Shown here in pieces: positions 1 through 6,620 of a stretch of DNA of 8,330 bases (within the stretch, counting starts at the first letter, position 1; every line of letters begins with the position of its first letter). The position numbers and the translations under genes were made by a program. This DNA is from Mycobacterium sp. Its GTDB lineage: Bacteria; Actinomycetota; Actinomycetes; Mycobacteriales; Mycobacteriaceae. The notes beneath the pieces were generated by a model, which saw only the letters and a list, made by a program, of their open reading frames with translations, was not told the DNA's origin and did not search any database. Location of the stretch: positions 1-8,330 of the forward strand of contig JAFAQO010000193.1 of the NCBI GenBank assembly GCA_019246375.1, given 5' to 3'.

Positions 1-187
1 GCGCGAGCATGCTCTGGTACGGGTCGGCGTAGCTCGGATCGACACTGGTGAACAGCTCCGGGAATGCTGCGATGACAACTACAAACGCGATCAGCGACGC
101 GGCGATGATGAACTTGGGACGCCGGCGCAGCCCCCGCCCGACGTCACGCCAAAATCCAGTGGGCCCGCGCGCTTCCCGGTCAGCCAT
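1..187 (-). CDS. dppC: DppC, peptide ABC transporter permease (5' part only)
   Basis: This is the N-terminal 62 codons of a second inner-membrane permease of the dipeptide importer; the rest lies beyond the left edge. The visible protein starts MADREARGPTG and has a basic cytoplasmic stretch (R18 to K25) followed by one membrane segment at about residues 26-42. It then continues with PELFTSVDPSYADPYQ, the usual layout of DppC/OppC N-termini, in which a short cytoplasmic tail and first helix precede an external loop. The ATG lies inside the end of dppB and the two genes overlap by 8 bases. The ribosome site is poor (GGAT only), so translation is probably coupled to dppB. By family knowledge DppC pairs with DppB to form the channel, powered by a DppD ATPase expected further left. 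Identity rests on the N-terminus plus position, and I recognise it as the Rv3664c counterpart. Confidence 0.9.
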   Translation of the reverse strand, partial: MADREARGPTGFWRDVGRGLRRRPKFIIAASLIAFVVVIAAFPELFTSVDPSYADPYQSMLA

Positions 188-1106
188 AGCGAATCCGTGG
201 GTCCAGCGCCGCGTACAGCAAGTCGACTGCCAAGTTGGTGATCAGGTAGACCACCACCAGCACGGTCACGATCGACACCACGGTCGGCGCCTCCTGCCTG
301 GTGACGGCTTGGTACAGCACACCGCCCACACCGTGGATGTTGAAGATGCCCTCGGTCACGATTGCCCCGCCCAGCAGCGCGCCGAAATCGGCACCGAGGA
401 AGGTCACCACCGGGATCAGCGAGTTACGCAAGATGTGCACAGTGACAACGCGGGGCCGCGATAGGCCTTTGGCGGTAGCGGTGCGCACATAGTCGGCGTG
501 CGCATTGGCGGCCACCGCCGAGCGGGTCAACCGCACCACGTAGGCGAACGATACTGCGCCCAAGACAATTCCGGGCAATAGCAGCCGTTGCAATGTCGCC
601 TGGTCGCCCACCGTGACGGGTGCGATACCCAACCGCACCCCGAAGATGAACTGCGCCAAAAAGCCCAGCACGAAAATGGGCACCGCGATGATGATCAGGC
701 TTGTGATGAGCACGCCGGCGTCGAAAATGCCGCCCTGCCGCAGTCCGGCGATCAGTCCGAACCCGACGCCCAGCACCGCCTCTACTGCCAGTGCCACCAG
801 CGCCAACCTGATGGTTACCGGAAAAGCTTGTGCTAAGACTTCTTTGACAGTAAGCCCGGAGTACGCACGGCCCAAGTCACCGCGCAGGATGCCACCCAGG
901 TAGTGCAGGTACTGCAGCCAGAAAGGGTCGTCGAGGTGGTATTGGGAGCGCAGCTCTGCGGCTACCGCCGGACTCAGCGGACGGTCGCCGCCTAATGCTG
1001 CAAGCGGGTCGCCGGGCAGCAGGAAGACCATGCCGTAGATCAGCAGGGTGGCGCCGAGGAAGACCGGAACCATGACGGCAATGCGTCGAGCGAGATACCA
1101 GCCCAT
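180..1106 (-). CDS. dppB: DppB, peptide ABC transporter permease
   Basis: An inner-membrane permease of 308 residues that forms half of the channel of the peptide importer. It opens MGWYLARRIAVMVPVFLG, typical of DppB/OppB. Membrane segments can be seen at about residues 9-30, 98-121, 131-156, 177-195, 237-257 and 275-300. The long external loop after the first helix holds the family-typical PGDPL and the YHLDDPFWLQYLHYLGGILRGDLG block. The cytoplasmic EAA loop that docks on the ATPase is at 204-234 (ADYVRTATAKGLS...RNSLIPV). The chosen ATG leaves one base after the dppA stop and has AAGG six bases upstream. The frame stays open for 49 more codons upstream, but those lie inside dppA and look nothing like a permease. 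The gene is cotranscribed with dppA and dppC and overlaps the latter by 8 bases. Length equals my recollection of Rv3665c (308 residues). Confidence 0.95.
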   Translation of the reverse strand: MGWYLARRIAVMVPVFLGATLLIYGMVFLLPGDPLAALGGDRPLSPAVAAELRSQYHLDDPFWLQYLHYLGGILRGDLGRAYSGLTVKEVLAQAFPVTIRLALVALAVEAVLGVGFGLIAGLRQGGIFDAGVLITSLIIIAVPIFVLGFLAQFIFGVRLGIAPVTVGDQATLQRLLLPGIVLGAVSFAYVVRLTRSAVAANAHADYVRTATAKGLSRPRVVTVHILRNSLIPVVTFLGADFGALLGGAIVTEGIFNIHGVGGVLYQAVTRQEAPTVVSIVTVLVVVYLITNLAVDLLYAALDPRIRYG

Positions 1107-1107
1107 C

Positions 1108-2700
1108 TCACGCCTTGACGATGTGCTCGTAGTCGGGCAGGCCGTTCCAGGTGATGGCAACACCGCTGACCGTCGCAGATCGGCCGGCCGCGGCGACGGT
1201 GTACCACAACGGGATAGTGGGCATGTCATGCAAGAGGATTCGCTGGGCGTCATCGGTCAGCGCATAGGATTGCGGCAGGCTGGCCGCGGCCTCAGCTTTA
1301 GCCAGCACCGCGTCGAAATCCGCGTTGGAGTATCCGACGTCGTTGGCTCCGGCGCCGGTGACGAACAGCGGGGCGAGAAACTCCAGCATCGATGGGTAGT
1401 CACCTTGCCAGGCAGCGCGAAATGCGGTTGTGATGCTGCGGTCAGTGACCTGGCTGCGGAACCCGGCGAAGGTAGGCTGCGGCGCGCCGACGGCGTCGAC
1501 ACCCAACACGTTCTTGATGCTGTTGGCTACCGCGTCCACCCACTCCTGATGGCCGCCGTCAGCGTTATAGGCAATCGCGTATTGACCGGTCCATTTCGAG
1601 ATTGCGTCGGCCTGTGACCACAGTCGGCGGGCACGGTCCGGGTTGAAATCCAGCGCATCGCTGCCGCCGATATTCGCGTCGAACCCAGGCAATGAACTGG
1701 CGGTATAGTCGCGGGCCGGTGCGCAGGCGCCGAAGAAGATCTGCTGGCAGATCTGCGGCCGGTTGATCGCCGCCGACAACGCGAGCCGGCGCAGCCGGCC
1801 CTCCGCGCCGCCGAAATGGGGCAGCCGCAACGGCGTGTCGAGGCTCTGATTCACCGCCGCCGGCGCGGTGACGGCCCGATCCCCCAGGTCTTTGCGGTAA
1901 ACCGGCAGCTCGCTGGGCGGGATCGTGTCCAGCACATCCAGATTGGCGGACAACAGATCGGCGTAGGCGGTGTCGAGGTTGGCGTAGAAGACGAACCGCA
2001 AACCCTTGTTCTGTGGCACTCGGTTGCCGTGGTAGCCCGGGTTGGGCACCAGTTCGAGCTTGACGTTGTGTAGCCAGGCGTTGCCTTCAGCGAGTTTGTA
2101 CGGGCCGTCGCCGACCGGATGCCGACCGAAGGCGGCCATGTCCTTGAAGGCGGCGTCCGGCAGCGGGTAGAACGGCGAAAACCCAAGGCGCAGTTCGAAG
2201 TCGATCGTCGGCGACTTCAGCCGCACAGTGAACTCCCGCTCATTGACCACCTGTAGTCCGGACATGGTGTGCGAGGTCGCTTTTGGGGCAGCCACCTCAT
2301 CGAAGCCGGCGATCGGGCTGAAGAAGCTCTGCTGCAGTTGGGCGTTGGTCGCCAGGGCGCCGTAGTTCCAGGCGTCGACGAATGAGCGCGCCGTCACCGG
2401 GGAGCCGTCGCTGAACGTCCACCCCGGTTTGAGAGTGATCCGATAGTTGATGTTGTCGGTGGTGTCGATCGATTGGGCGACCTCCAGCGACGGCGTGCCC
2501 TTGGCGTCATAGGACATCAGGCCGGCGAACAGCCGGTCGAGTATGCGCCCGCCGTTGCTGTCGTTGGTGTTGGTCGGGATGAGTGGATTCTGCGGCTCAC
2601 CGCCGTTGACAATCACCACGTCCGTGCTGACCCCCCCGCCGCCGCATGCTGTGAGCGTCAGCAGTAGGGCGCCTATGACGCCGGCCACGACACGCACCAT
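1108..2700 (-). CDS. dppA: DppA, lipid-anchored peptide-binding protein
   Basis: The extracytoplasmic substrate-binding subunit of the Dpp importer, 530 residues, family 5 of solute-binding proteins (SBP_bac_5). The N-terminus is a lipoprotein signal: a basic start, hydrophobic residues 4-17, and a lipobox LTAC with the lipidated Cys at 19, followed by a Gly-rich linker. The family signature follows at about residues 86-112 (YRITLKPGWTFSDGSPVTARSFVDAWNY). Later blocks such as PVGDGPYKL, NPGYHGN and the C-terminal MPTIPLWY also fit the family. It should capture short peptides outside the membrane and hand them to DppB/DppC. In M. tuberculosis this system has also been linked to heme use, and whether that holds here is inference. 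An in-frame TGA about 30 bases upstream with no other ATG or GTG between fixes the ATG start. There is no strong Shine-Dalgarno; see the promoter entry for a possible leaderless start. It is first in the operon. Confidence 0.95.
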   Translation of the reverse strand: MVRVVAGVIGALLLTLTACGGGGVSTDVVIVNGGEPQNPLIPTNTNDSNGGRILDRLFAGLMSYDAKGTPSLEVAQSIDTTDNINYRITLKPGWTFSDGSPVTARSFVDAWNYGALATNAQLQQSFFSPIAGFDEVAAPKATSHTMSGLQVVNEREFTVRLKSPTIDFELRLGFSPFYPLPDAAFKDMAAFGRHPVGDGPYKLAEGNAWLHNVKLELVPNPGYHGNRVPQNKGLRFVFYANLDTAYADLLSANLDVLDTIPPSELPVYRKDLGDRAVTAPAAVNQSLDTPLRLPHFGGAEGRLRRLALSAAINRPQICQQIFFGACAPARDYTASSLPGFDANIGGSDALDFNPDRARRLWSQADAISKWTGQYAIAYNADGGHQEWVDAVANSIKNVLGVDAVGAPQPTFAGFRSQVTDRSITTAFRAAWQGDYPSMLEFLAPLFVTGAGANDVGYSNADFDAVLAKAEAAASLPQSYALTDDAQRILLHDMPTIPLWYTVAAAGRSATVSGVAITWNGLPDYEHIVKA

Positions 2701-2707
2701 GGGCCCG

Positions 2708-2739
2708 ACCCTAAGGGGTTTGGGTGACTTTCACGAAAG
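2708..2739 (-). promoter_or_regulatory. Putative dppABC promoter with palindromic operator-like site
   Basis: On the minus strand TAGGGT (2713 to 2708) fits the mycobacterial -10 pattern TANNNT. It ends 7 bases before the dppA ATG, which would place transcription start at or next to the start codon (a leaderless mRNA). About 15 to 20 bases further upstream is the short inverted repeat CTTTC-GT-GAAAG (2739 to 2728), covering where a -35 element would sit. No good TTGACA match is present. This suggests a regulator-binding site, but both assignments are inference from spacing and symmetry. Confidence 0.4.
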
Positions 2740-2802
2740 CCAGGCTCCGCGGCCGAATCGTGACAGGTGGCGATAAACGGTGTGGCGCACGGAAACGCGC
2801 GG

Positions 2803-3474
2803 CTACTGATTGACTCTGTCGGCGATCTGGTGAGCCATGCTGACCGCGGCATCGCGCGGTGCAGAACCGCCGCACGCCGTGATGTCTATGGCGACGTTGT
2901 CGCTCACGGTCAATGCCCGCCCGCACTTCCAACCGTTGCTGACATCGGTAGTGGCGGTCAGGGTGCCGTTGGTCTCGACGATCGGGCTCACACTGAACAC
3001 CATCCTGTCGTCGCTGAATTTGCGGTGGGCGCAGTCCTCCCAGACTCGGGAAACGGTGGTTAAAAAGGCGGCTGCGTTGGCGGCCGCGGGAAACGACACC
3101 ACCGCCTGAGCAACAAGGTGAGCGGGGTTGTTTCCCGGCTCGCTGACTGTATGTCTGACAACAGCACGCCACCCGCTGTCGGCATAGACGGGGCCCTGCG
3201 GCCCGGGAACCATGGACAAACAGTCCGTAGCCGAGATTTTGGAACTGTCGTCGACCATTGTGGTCCCCGATTGGGTGACCGTCAGGCCGGTAACGCCCAT
3301 GGCGGTATTGATGTCGGCGGGGCTTAGCAGCAGCCCGTCGAGGTCCGGATCCGCGACAGGCTGCGAATGCGGCGGCGACGTGGTGGCAGGTACCTCGGAT
3401 TTCTGTGTGCCACTACATGCGCCCGCCGCAATGCATGCGCCGACGAAAATGGGTGCGACGATCATCCGGCACAT
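2803..3474 (-). CDS. Lipoprotein with PknH-like extracellular sensor domain
   Basis: A 223-residue secreted protein that I assign to the PknH-like extracellular (sensor) domain family common in mycobacterial lipoproteins such as LppH and LpqQ; its ligand is unknown. Residues 5-19 are hydrophobic and end in AGAC with Cys at 20, a somewhat weak lipobox since the -3 position is Ala. A Ser/Thr/Pro linker (21-42) is followed by the folded domain from about residue 45 (DGLLLSPADINTAMGVTGLTV). Four Cys remain in the mature domain at 85, 148, 184 and 201, enough for two disulfides as in the PknH ectodomain. The blocks VWEDCA, NGWKCGRAL and NVAIDITACG match the family pattern. There is no kinase domain. 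The ATG has GGGAG 9 bases upstream; ATG at codon 4 is an alternative. It lies 102 bases upstream of dppA on the same strand and divergent from acs. I do not remember a gene here in H37Rv, so it may be lineage-specific. Confidence 0.82.
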   Translation of the reverse strand: MCRMIVAPIFVGACIAAGACSGTQKSEVPATTSPPHSQPVADPDLDGLLLSPADINTAMGVTGLTVTQSGTTMVDDSSKISATDCLSMVPGPQGPVYADSGWRAVVRHTVSEPGNNPAHLVAQAVVSFPAAANAAAFLTTVSRVWEDCAHRKFSDDRMVFSVSPIVETNGTLTATTDVSNGWKCGRALTVSDNVAIDITACGGSAPRDAAVSMAHQIADRVNQ

Positions 3475-3483
3475 GCTTTATTG

Positions 3484-3488
3484 CTCCC
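3484..3488 (-). promoter_or_regulatory. Ribosome binding site of the lipoprotein gene
   Basis: GGGAG on the minus strand, 9 bases before the ATG ending at 3474. It supports that ATG over the in-frame ATG three codons later, which would be 18 bases away. Confidence 0.6.
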
Positions 3489-3559
3489 AACTCGTGAGCC
3501 CGCAGCAAAAGAGATGCGGCCGGGCAGGCCAGTCGAGGCTATGGTGCGACGAGCCTACA

Positions 3560-3577
3560 ACCGTCCATAACGACGGT
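3560..3577. repeat. Short inverted repeat in the lipoprotein/acs divergent region
   Basis: ACCGTC and GACGGT form 6-base arms around the 6-base spacer CATAAC. A TAGGCT box (minus strand, 3557 to 3552), a possible -10 for the lipoprotein gene, lies directly beside it. The site could bind a dimeric regulator. Chance occurrence is quite possible at this arm length. Confidence 0.3.
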
Positions 3578-3669
3578 CCGCGATTTCGTGATCACCGCCG
3601 CGACGTGCCCCATTCGCCCCTTCGCCGTCCCCTTGCAGGCTGAGATACCTCCGCGCGCCTGGGGGTACC

Positions 3670-3712
3670 CCTCGGGCCGCACGCGGCCCGCATCGTCGAC
3701 TGACTACGCTCA
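3670..3712 (+). repeat. 43-base palindromic repeat, copy 1
   Basis: This copy matches the one at 3727-3769 at 41 of 43 positions, with a start-to-start offset of 57 bases. It contains a perfect inverted repeat, CGGGCCGC-AC-GCGGCCCG (3673-3690), and ends with TGACTACGCTCA, which holds a TACGCT box (3705-3710). The left edge abuts the self-complementary GGGGTACCCC (3662-3671). The arrangement resembles small dispersed intergenic palindromic repeats of bacteria. Whether it recurs elsewhere in the genome cannot be judged from this window. Confidence 0.85.
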
Positions 3713-3726
3713 ATTGTCCAACTCCT

Positions 3727-3769
3727 CCTCGGGCCGCAAGCGGCCCGCATCGTCGTCTGACTACGCTCA
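3727..3769 (+). repeat. 43-base palindromic repeat, copy 2, reaching into the acs promoter
   Basis: The second copy differs from copy 1 only at two sites, one in the hairpin loop (AA instead of AC) and one T for A change. The inverted repeat CGGGCCGC-AA-GCGGCCCG spans 3730-3747, so the loop change leaves the stem intact. The copy ends 4 bases before the acs GTG and its TACGCT sits in -10 position for that gene. The 14 bases between the copies share nothing with the repeat. Confidence 0.85.
3762..3767 (+). promoter_or_regulatory. Putative -10 box of acs (leaderless transcript)
   Basis: TACGCT fits TANNNT and ends 6 bases before the GTG at 3774, the spacing expected when transcription starts at the first base of the start codon. 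No Shine-Dalgarno sequence precedes that GTG, which agrees with a leaderless mRNA, a common class in mycobacteria. There is no clear -35 element; the repeat's GC-rich palindrome lies there instead. The rest of the 3475-3773 gap, outside the repeats and the short inverted repeat at 3560, shows only a pyrimidine-rich tract (3608-3634). Confidence 0.45.
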
Positions 3770-3773
3770 CAGC

Positions 3774-5741
3774 GTGAGCGAAACGCATGCCGAGGCGCCA
3801 TCGTCATACCCGCCCCCTGCGGAGTTCGCCGAGCAGGCGAACGCGACTGCTGAGCTATACCGCGACGCTGACGAAGACCGGCTCGCGTTTTGGGCCAAGC
3901 AAGCCGAACGGCTGTCCTGGGCCACACCGTTTTCCCAAGTGCTGGACTGGTCGCAGGCACCATTCGCCAAGTGGTTCCTCGGCGGCAAGCTCAACGTCGC
4001 CTACAACTGCGTGGACCGCCATGTCGAAGCCGGCCACGGCGATCGGGTCGCGCTTCACTGGGAGGGCGCGCCGGTCGGCGACGACCGCACGCTGACTTAT
4101 TCCGACCTGCAGGCGCAGGTATGCAAAGCGGCCAACGCGCTGACGAGCCTCGGTCTGGTCGCCGGTGATCGGGTCGCGATTTACCTGCCGATGATTCCCG
4201 AAGCTGTCGTGGCGATGCTGGCGTGCGCGCGACTGGGGATCATGCACAGCGTCGTGTTCGCCGGGTTCACCGCGACAGCACTACGAGCCCGGATCGAGGA
4301 CGCCGAGGCCAAGCTGCTCATCACCGCGGACGGGCAGTTCCGGCGGGGCAAAGCAGTGTCGCTCAAGGAACCGGCGGACGAGGCGGTCCGACCGGGTACG
4401 ACCGGTGACAGCCCTGTTGAGCACATCCTTGTTGTCCGCCGCACCGGAATGGAGGTCCCGTGGACCGACGGACGCGACCTGTGGTGGCACGACGTCGTCG
4501 ACACGGCGCCCGCCGAACACGCCGCCGAGGCGTTCGACGCCGAGCACCCGCTATTCCTGCTCTACACGTCGGGCACCACCGGTAAGCCGAAAGGCATCAT
4601 GCACACCAGCGGCGGCTATCTGACGCAGGCGGCGTACACTCACTACACCGTCTTCGACGTCAAGCCGGCGACCGACGTGTTTTGGTGCACCGCCGATATC
4701 GGCTGGGTCACCGGGCACACCTACAGTGTCTACGGCCCGCTGTCCAATGGCATCACCCAGGTCATCTACGAGGGCACGCCCGAAAGTCCCAACAAACATC
4801 GGCATTTCGAGATCGTCGAAAAGTACGGGGTCACAATCTATTACTCGGCACCGACGCTCATCCGGACGTTCATGAGGTGGGGCCGCGAAATTCCCGGCGC
4901 CCATGACCTGTCCAGCCTGCGGCTGCTCGGAACGGTCGGCGAACCGATTAACCCGGAAGCGTGGCGCTGGTACCGCGAGGCCGTCGGCGGCGGGCGGACC
5001 CCGGTCGTCGATACCTGGTGGCAGACAGAGACCGGCGCCGCGATGATCTCACCGCTGCCCGGAATTGCCGCCGCCAAGCCGGGTTCGGCGATGACGCCGC
5101 TGCCGGGCATCTCGGCCAGGATCGTCGACGATTACGGCAACCAAATCGAGGCCTGCCCCGACCGGGGCGAGCATGTCAACGGCTACTTGGTCATCGATCA
5201 GCCATGGCCGGCGATGCTGCGCGGCATCTGGGGTGATCCGGAACGGTACCGCGAGACTTACTGGTCCAAGTTTGCCGAGCAGGGCTGGTATTTCACTGGC
5301 GACAGCGCCCGCTACGACCCCGACGGCGCCATTTGGATGGAGGGCCGGATCGACGACGTGATGAACGTGTCCGGGCATCGGATCTCCACCGCCGAAGTGG
5401 AGTCGGCGCTGGTCGGCCACTCCGGCGTCGCGGAGGCTGCGGTGGTCGGGGCCGCCGACGAAACCACCGGCCAGGCGATCTGCGCGTTCGTCGTCTTACA
5501 AGCCGATCACGCCGACACCGTCGGCGAAGAAATCATCGACGAGTTGCGCGCCGAAGTGGCCAAGGAGATTTCGCCCATCGCCCGGCCAAGGGAACTGCAC
5601 GTGGTGCCCGAATTGCCGAAGACCCGCAGCGGCAAAATCATGCGCCGGCTGCTGCGCGACATCGCCGACGACCGCGAGCTCGGCGACACATCGACATTGC
5701 TCGACCCGAGCGTCTTCGACGCGATCCGGGCCGGCAAGTAG
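3774..5741 (+). CDS. acs: Acetyl-CoA synthetase (acetate--CoA ligase, AMP-forming)
   Basis: This cytosolic enzyme converts acetate, ATP and CoA to acetyl-CoA, AMP and diphosphate through acetyl-AMP, and would feed acetate into the TCA and glyoxylate cycles. The 655-residue product has the full ANL-superfamily layout. The phosphate-binding loop YTSGTTGKPKG is at 264-274. DTWWQTETG is at 413-421, with the tryptophan pair that restricts the acyl pocket to acetate. YFTGD is at 506-510, the hinge region GRIDDVMNVSGHR at 524-536, and the C-terminal catalytic Lys at 621 in PKTRSGK. That Lys corresponds by position to the residue acetylated by the cAMP-responsive Pat enzyme in M. tuberculosis and reversed by a sirtuin deacetylase, so the same control is likely. 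I chose GTG at 3774 because the protein there (SETHAEAPSSYPPP) matches the start of M. tuberculosis Acs as I recall it. The frame stays open to 3588, but that stretch is translated repeat. It converges with the protease gene 23 bases downstream. Confidence 0.95.
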   Translation: MSETHAEAPSSYPPPAEFAEQANATAELYRDADEDRLAFWAKQAERLSWATPFSQVLDWSQAPFAKWFLGGKLNVAYNCVDRHVEAGHGDRVALHWEGAPVGDDRTLTYSDLQAQVCKAANALTSLGLVAGDRVAIYLPMIPEAVVAMLACARLGIMHSVVFAGFTATALRARIEDAEAKLLITADGQFRRGKAVSLKEPADEAVRPGTTGDSPVEHILVVRRTGMEVPWTDGRDLWWHDVVDTAPAEHAAEAFDAEHPLFLLYTSGTTGKPKGIMHTSGGYLTQAAYTHYTVFDVKPATDVFWCTADIGWVTGHTYSVYGPLSNGITQVIYEGTPESPNKHRHFEIVEKYGVTIYYSAPTLIRTFMRWGREIPGAHDLSSLRLLGTVGEPINPEAWRWYREAVGGGRTPVVDTWWQTETGAAMISPLPGIAAAKPGSAMTPLPGISARIVDDYGNQIEACPDRGEHVNGYLVIDQPWPAMLRGIWGDPERYRETYWSKFAEQGWYFTGDSARYDPDGAIWMEGRIDDVMNVSGHRISTAEVESALVGHSGVAEAAVVGAADETTGQAICAFVVLQADHADTVGEEIIDELRAEVAKEISPIARPRELHVVPELPKTRSGKIMRRLLRDIADDRELGDTSTLLDPSVFDAIRAGK

Positions 5742-5746
5742 GGCAG

Positions 5747-5763
5747 GGACGACGAGCCCGTCC
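5747..5763. terminator. Weak hairpin between convergent acs and protease genes
   Basis: GGACG and CGTCC form a 5-base stem with a 7-base loop in the 23-base gap between the two stop codons. There is no T tract on either side, as is usual in mycobacteria. It could serve both directions, but the stem is short and this is a weak call. Confidence 0.25.
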
Positions 5764-5764
5764 G

Positions 5765-6460
5765 CTATGCCGGGACTGGAACGAACCCCGCGCCGGCGCG
5801 GTTCTTGGCGGTGACGTCGGCCAGCACCGCGTTGATCGACATCACCACCGCGGGGGTATGGAGCGGAATGTATTTAGTGACGCAGACCGGCAGCTTTTCA
5901 CTGAATGCGCCGTGGATCATGCCGACCAATTGATTGTCGACGGTGACTGGCGCGCCGGAATCACCCTGTTGCCCACATACCTGCATCACAATGCTGCCCG
6001 GGTCTTGGCCAGGCCCGAAGACGACACCGCACGAGTTGCCCGTGGTGCGGCCCTGCTTGCAAGCGATCTCACCGACGGCTGGGTCCGGGCCGATGCCGTT
6101 GATCGCAAAGCCGTCGAAGTTGGCCACCGGTGTCACCTTGGCCGGATCGAATTGGATGACCGCGTAGTCGAGGGTGTCATTGCCGGCCACCATGGTGCCC
6201 ACCGGGCCGCGGCCTTGCGCCGCTTCAGCGACGACTTGAGCACCGGGGCCGCCACAGTGTGCCGATGTGAAGCCGATCAGCTGGCCCGTGCTGTCAGTGC
6301 CGATCGTGGTCAAGGTGCAGAACGTGTCGGCGCCGATGACAATGCCCGCACCGCCACCCATGGGAACCTTGTCGTCAGCGGACGCGGTGATTCCCGGCGG
6401 ACCGACCCAGGCCGTAAGCACGGTCACAGCCGCCGTCAAACACCGGTACGCGGTCTGCAA
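5765..6460 (-). CDS. Secreted chymotrypsin-fold serine protease (Rv3668c-type)
   Basis: An exported protease of 231 residues that I recognise as the Rv3668c counterpart (232 residues from memory); its substrate is unknown. An N-terminal signal peptide ends in ASA, with likely cleavage after residue 28 giving a mature form starting DDKVPMGGG. The catalytic triad is visible: His68 in TSAHCGG, Asp98 in LDYAVI, and Ser168 in GDSGAPV. Six mature Cys pair plausibly as 48-69, 134-144 and 162-193, the pattern of alpha-lytic-type proteases. There is no long pro-region, unlike alpha-lytic protease. The start is a TTG: AGGAG lies 7 bases before it and MQTAYR matches the start I recall for Rv3668c. A GTG two codons earlier is only 1 base from the AGGAG. 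The open frame continues upstream to 6760 but crosses the divergent promoter region and the next gene. It is convergent with acs and divergent from the holin-like gene. Confidence 0.9.
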   Translation of the reverse strand: MQTAYRCLTAAVTVLTAWVGPPGITASADDKVPMGGGAGIVIGADTFCTLTTIGTDSTGQLIGFTSAHCGGPGAQVVAEAAQGRGPVGTMVAGNDTLDYAVIQFDPAKVTPVANFDGFAINGIGPDPAVGEIACKQGRTTGNSCGVVFGPGQDPGSIVMQVCGQQGDSGAPVTVDNQLVGMIHGAFSEKLPVCVTKYIPLHTPAVVMSINAVLADVTAKNRAGAGFVPVPA

Positions 6461-6467
6461 ATCCACA

Positions 6468-6472
6468 CTCCT
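6468..6472 (-). promoter_or_regulatory. Ribosome binding site that selects the TTG start of the protease
   Basis: AGGAG on the minus strand followed by 7 bases and then TTG (6460 to 6458). The only other nearby candidate, GTG at 6466 to 6464, would be 1 base away, too close for initiation. Confidence 0.7.
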
Positions 6473-6613
6473 GTCGACGTTTTTATCACCTGAGCCCGGT
6501 GAGGCTGCGTGGAGTCTACGTGACCCACTCGCTGCCGGGCCCGTGTTGCGGTGCCGCCTGGCCTCGTCTCGCACCGCGGCACATGGCAACATGAACCGCG
6601 ACGACAGCGAACC
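6473..6613. promoter_or_regulatory. Divergent promoter region between protease and holin-like gene
   Basis: This short intergenic stretch must carry both outward promoters. For the protease the best -10 candidate is TAGACT on the minus strand (6518 to 6513), which would give a leader of roughly 45 bases; no matching -35 is visible. For the plus-strand operon I see no convincing TANNNT box. An in-frame ATG at 6591 could be an earlier start of the holin-like protein but has no ribosome site. Confidence 0.3.
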
Positions 6614-6620
6614 GGAAGGA
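6614..6620 (+). promoter_or_regulatory. Ribosome binding site of the holin-like gene
   Basis: GGAAGGA followed by 6 bases and then GTG at 6627. This strong site decides for the GTG against the in-frame ATG at 6591. Confidence 0.75.

Noticed and set aside
1107..1253. Extended dppB start inside dppA.
   Set aside because: The extra 49 residues are a shadow of the dppA C-terminus in another frame; the ATG at 1106 has AAGG and starts the typical permease N-terminus.
2785..2800. GCGC...GCGC hairpin just after the lipoprotein stop as a terminator.
   Set aside because: Only 4-base arms and an 8-base loop with no supporting tract; expected by chance in this base composition.
3638..3649. GGCTGAGATACC resembles the conserved core of a TPP riboswitch upstream of acs.
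   Set aside because: The required second half (CTGATC...GGnTAAT...GCGnAGGGA) is absent downstream, and acs is not a thiamine gene.
3670..3769. Direct repeats considered as a small CRISPR array.
   Set aside because: Only two copies, a 14-base spacer far too short, and no cas genes.
3588..3773. In-frame 62-codon N-terminal extension of acs from ATG 3588.
   Set aside because: It is a translation of the 57-base-spaced repeats (ASSTDYA / ASSSDYA), stays open because 57 is a multiple of 3, and does not fit the start of known acetyl-CoA synthetases.
5333..6493. Long plus-strand open frame of 386 codons.
   Set aside because: It overlaps the end of acs and is antisense to the protease; the product is Arg/Gly-rich without domain features, a typical high-GC shadow frame.
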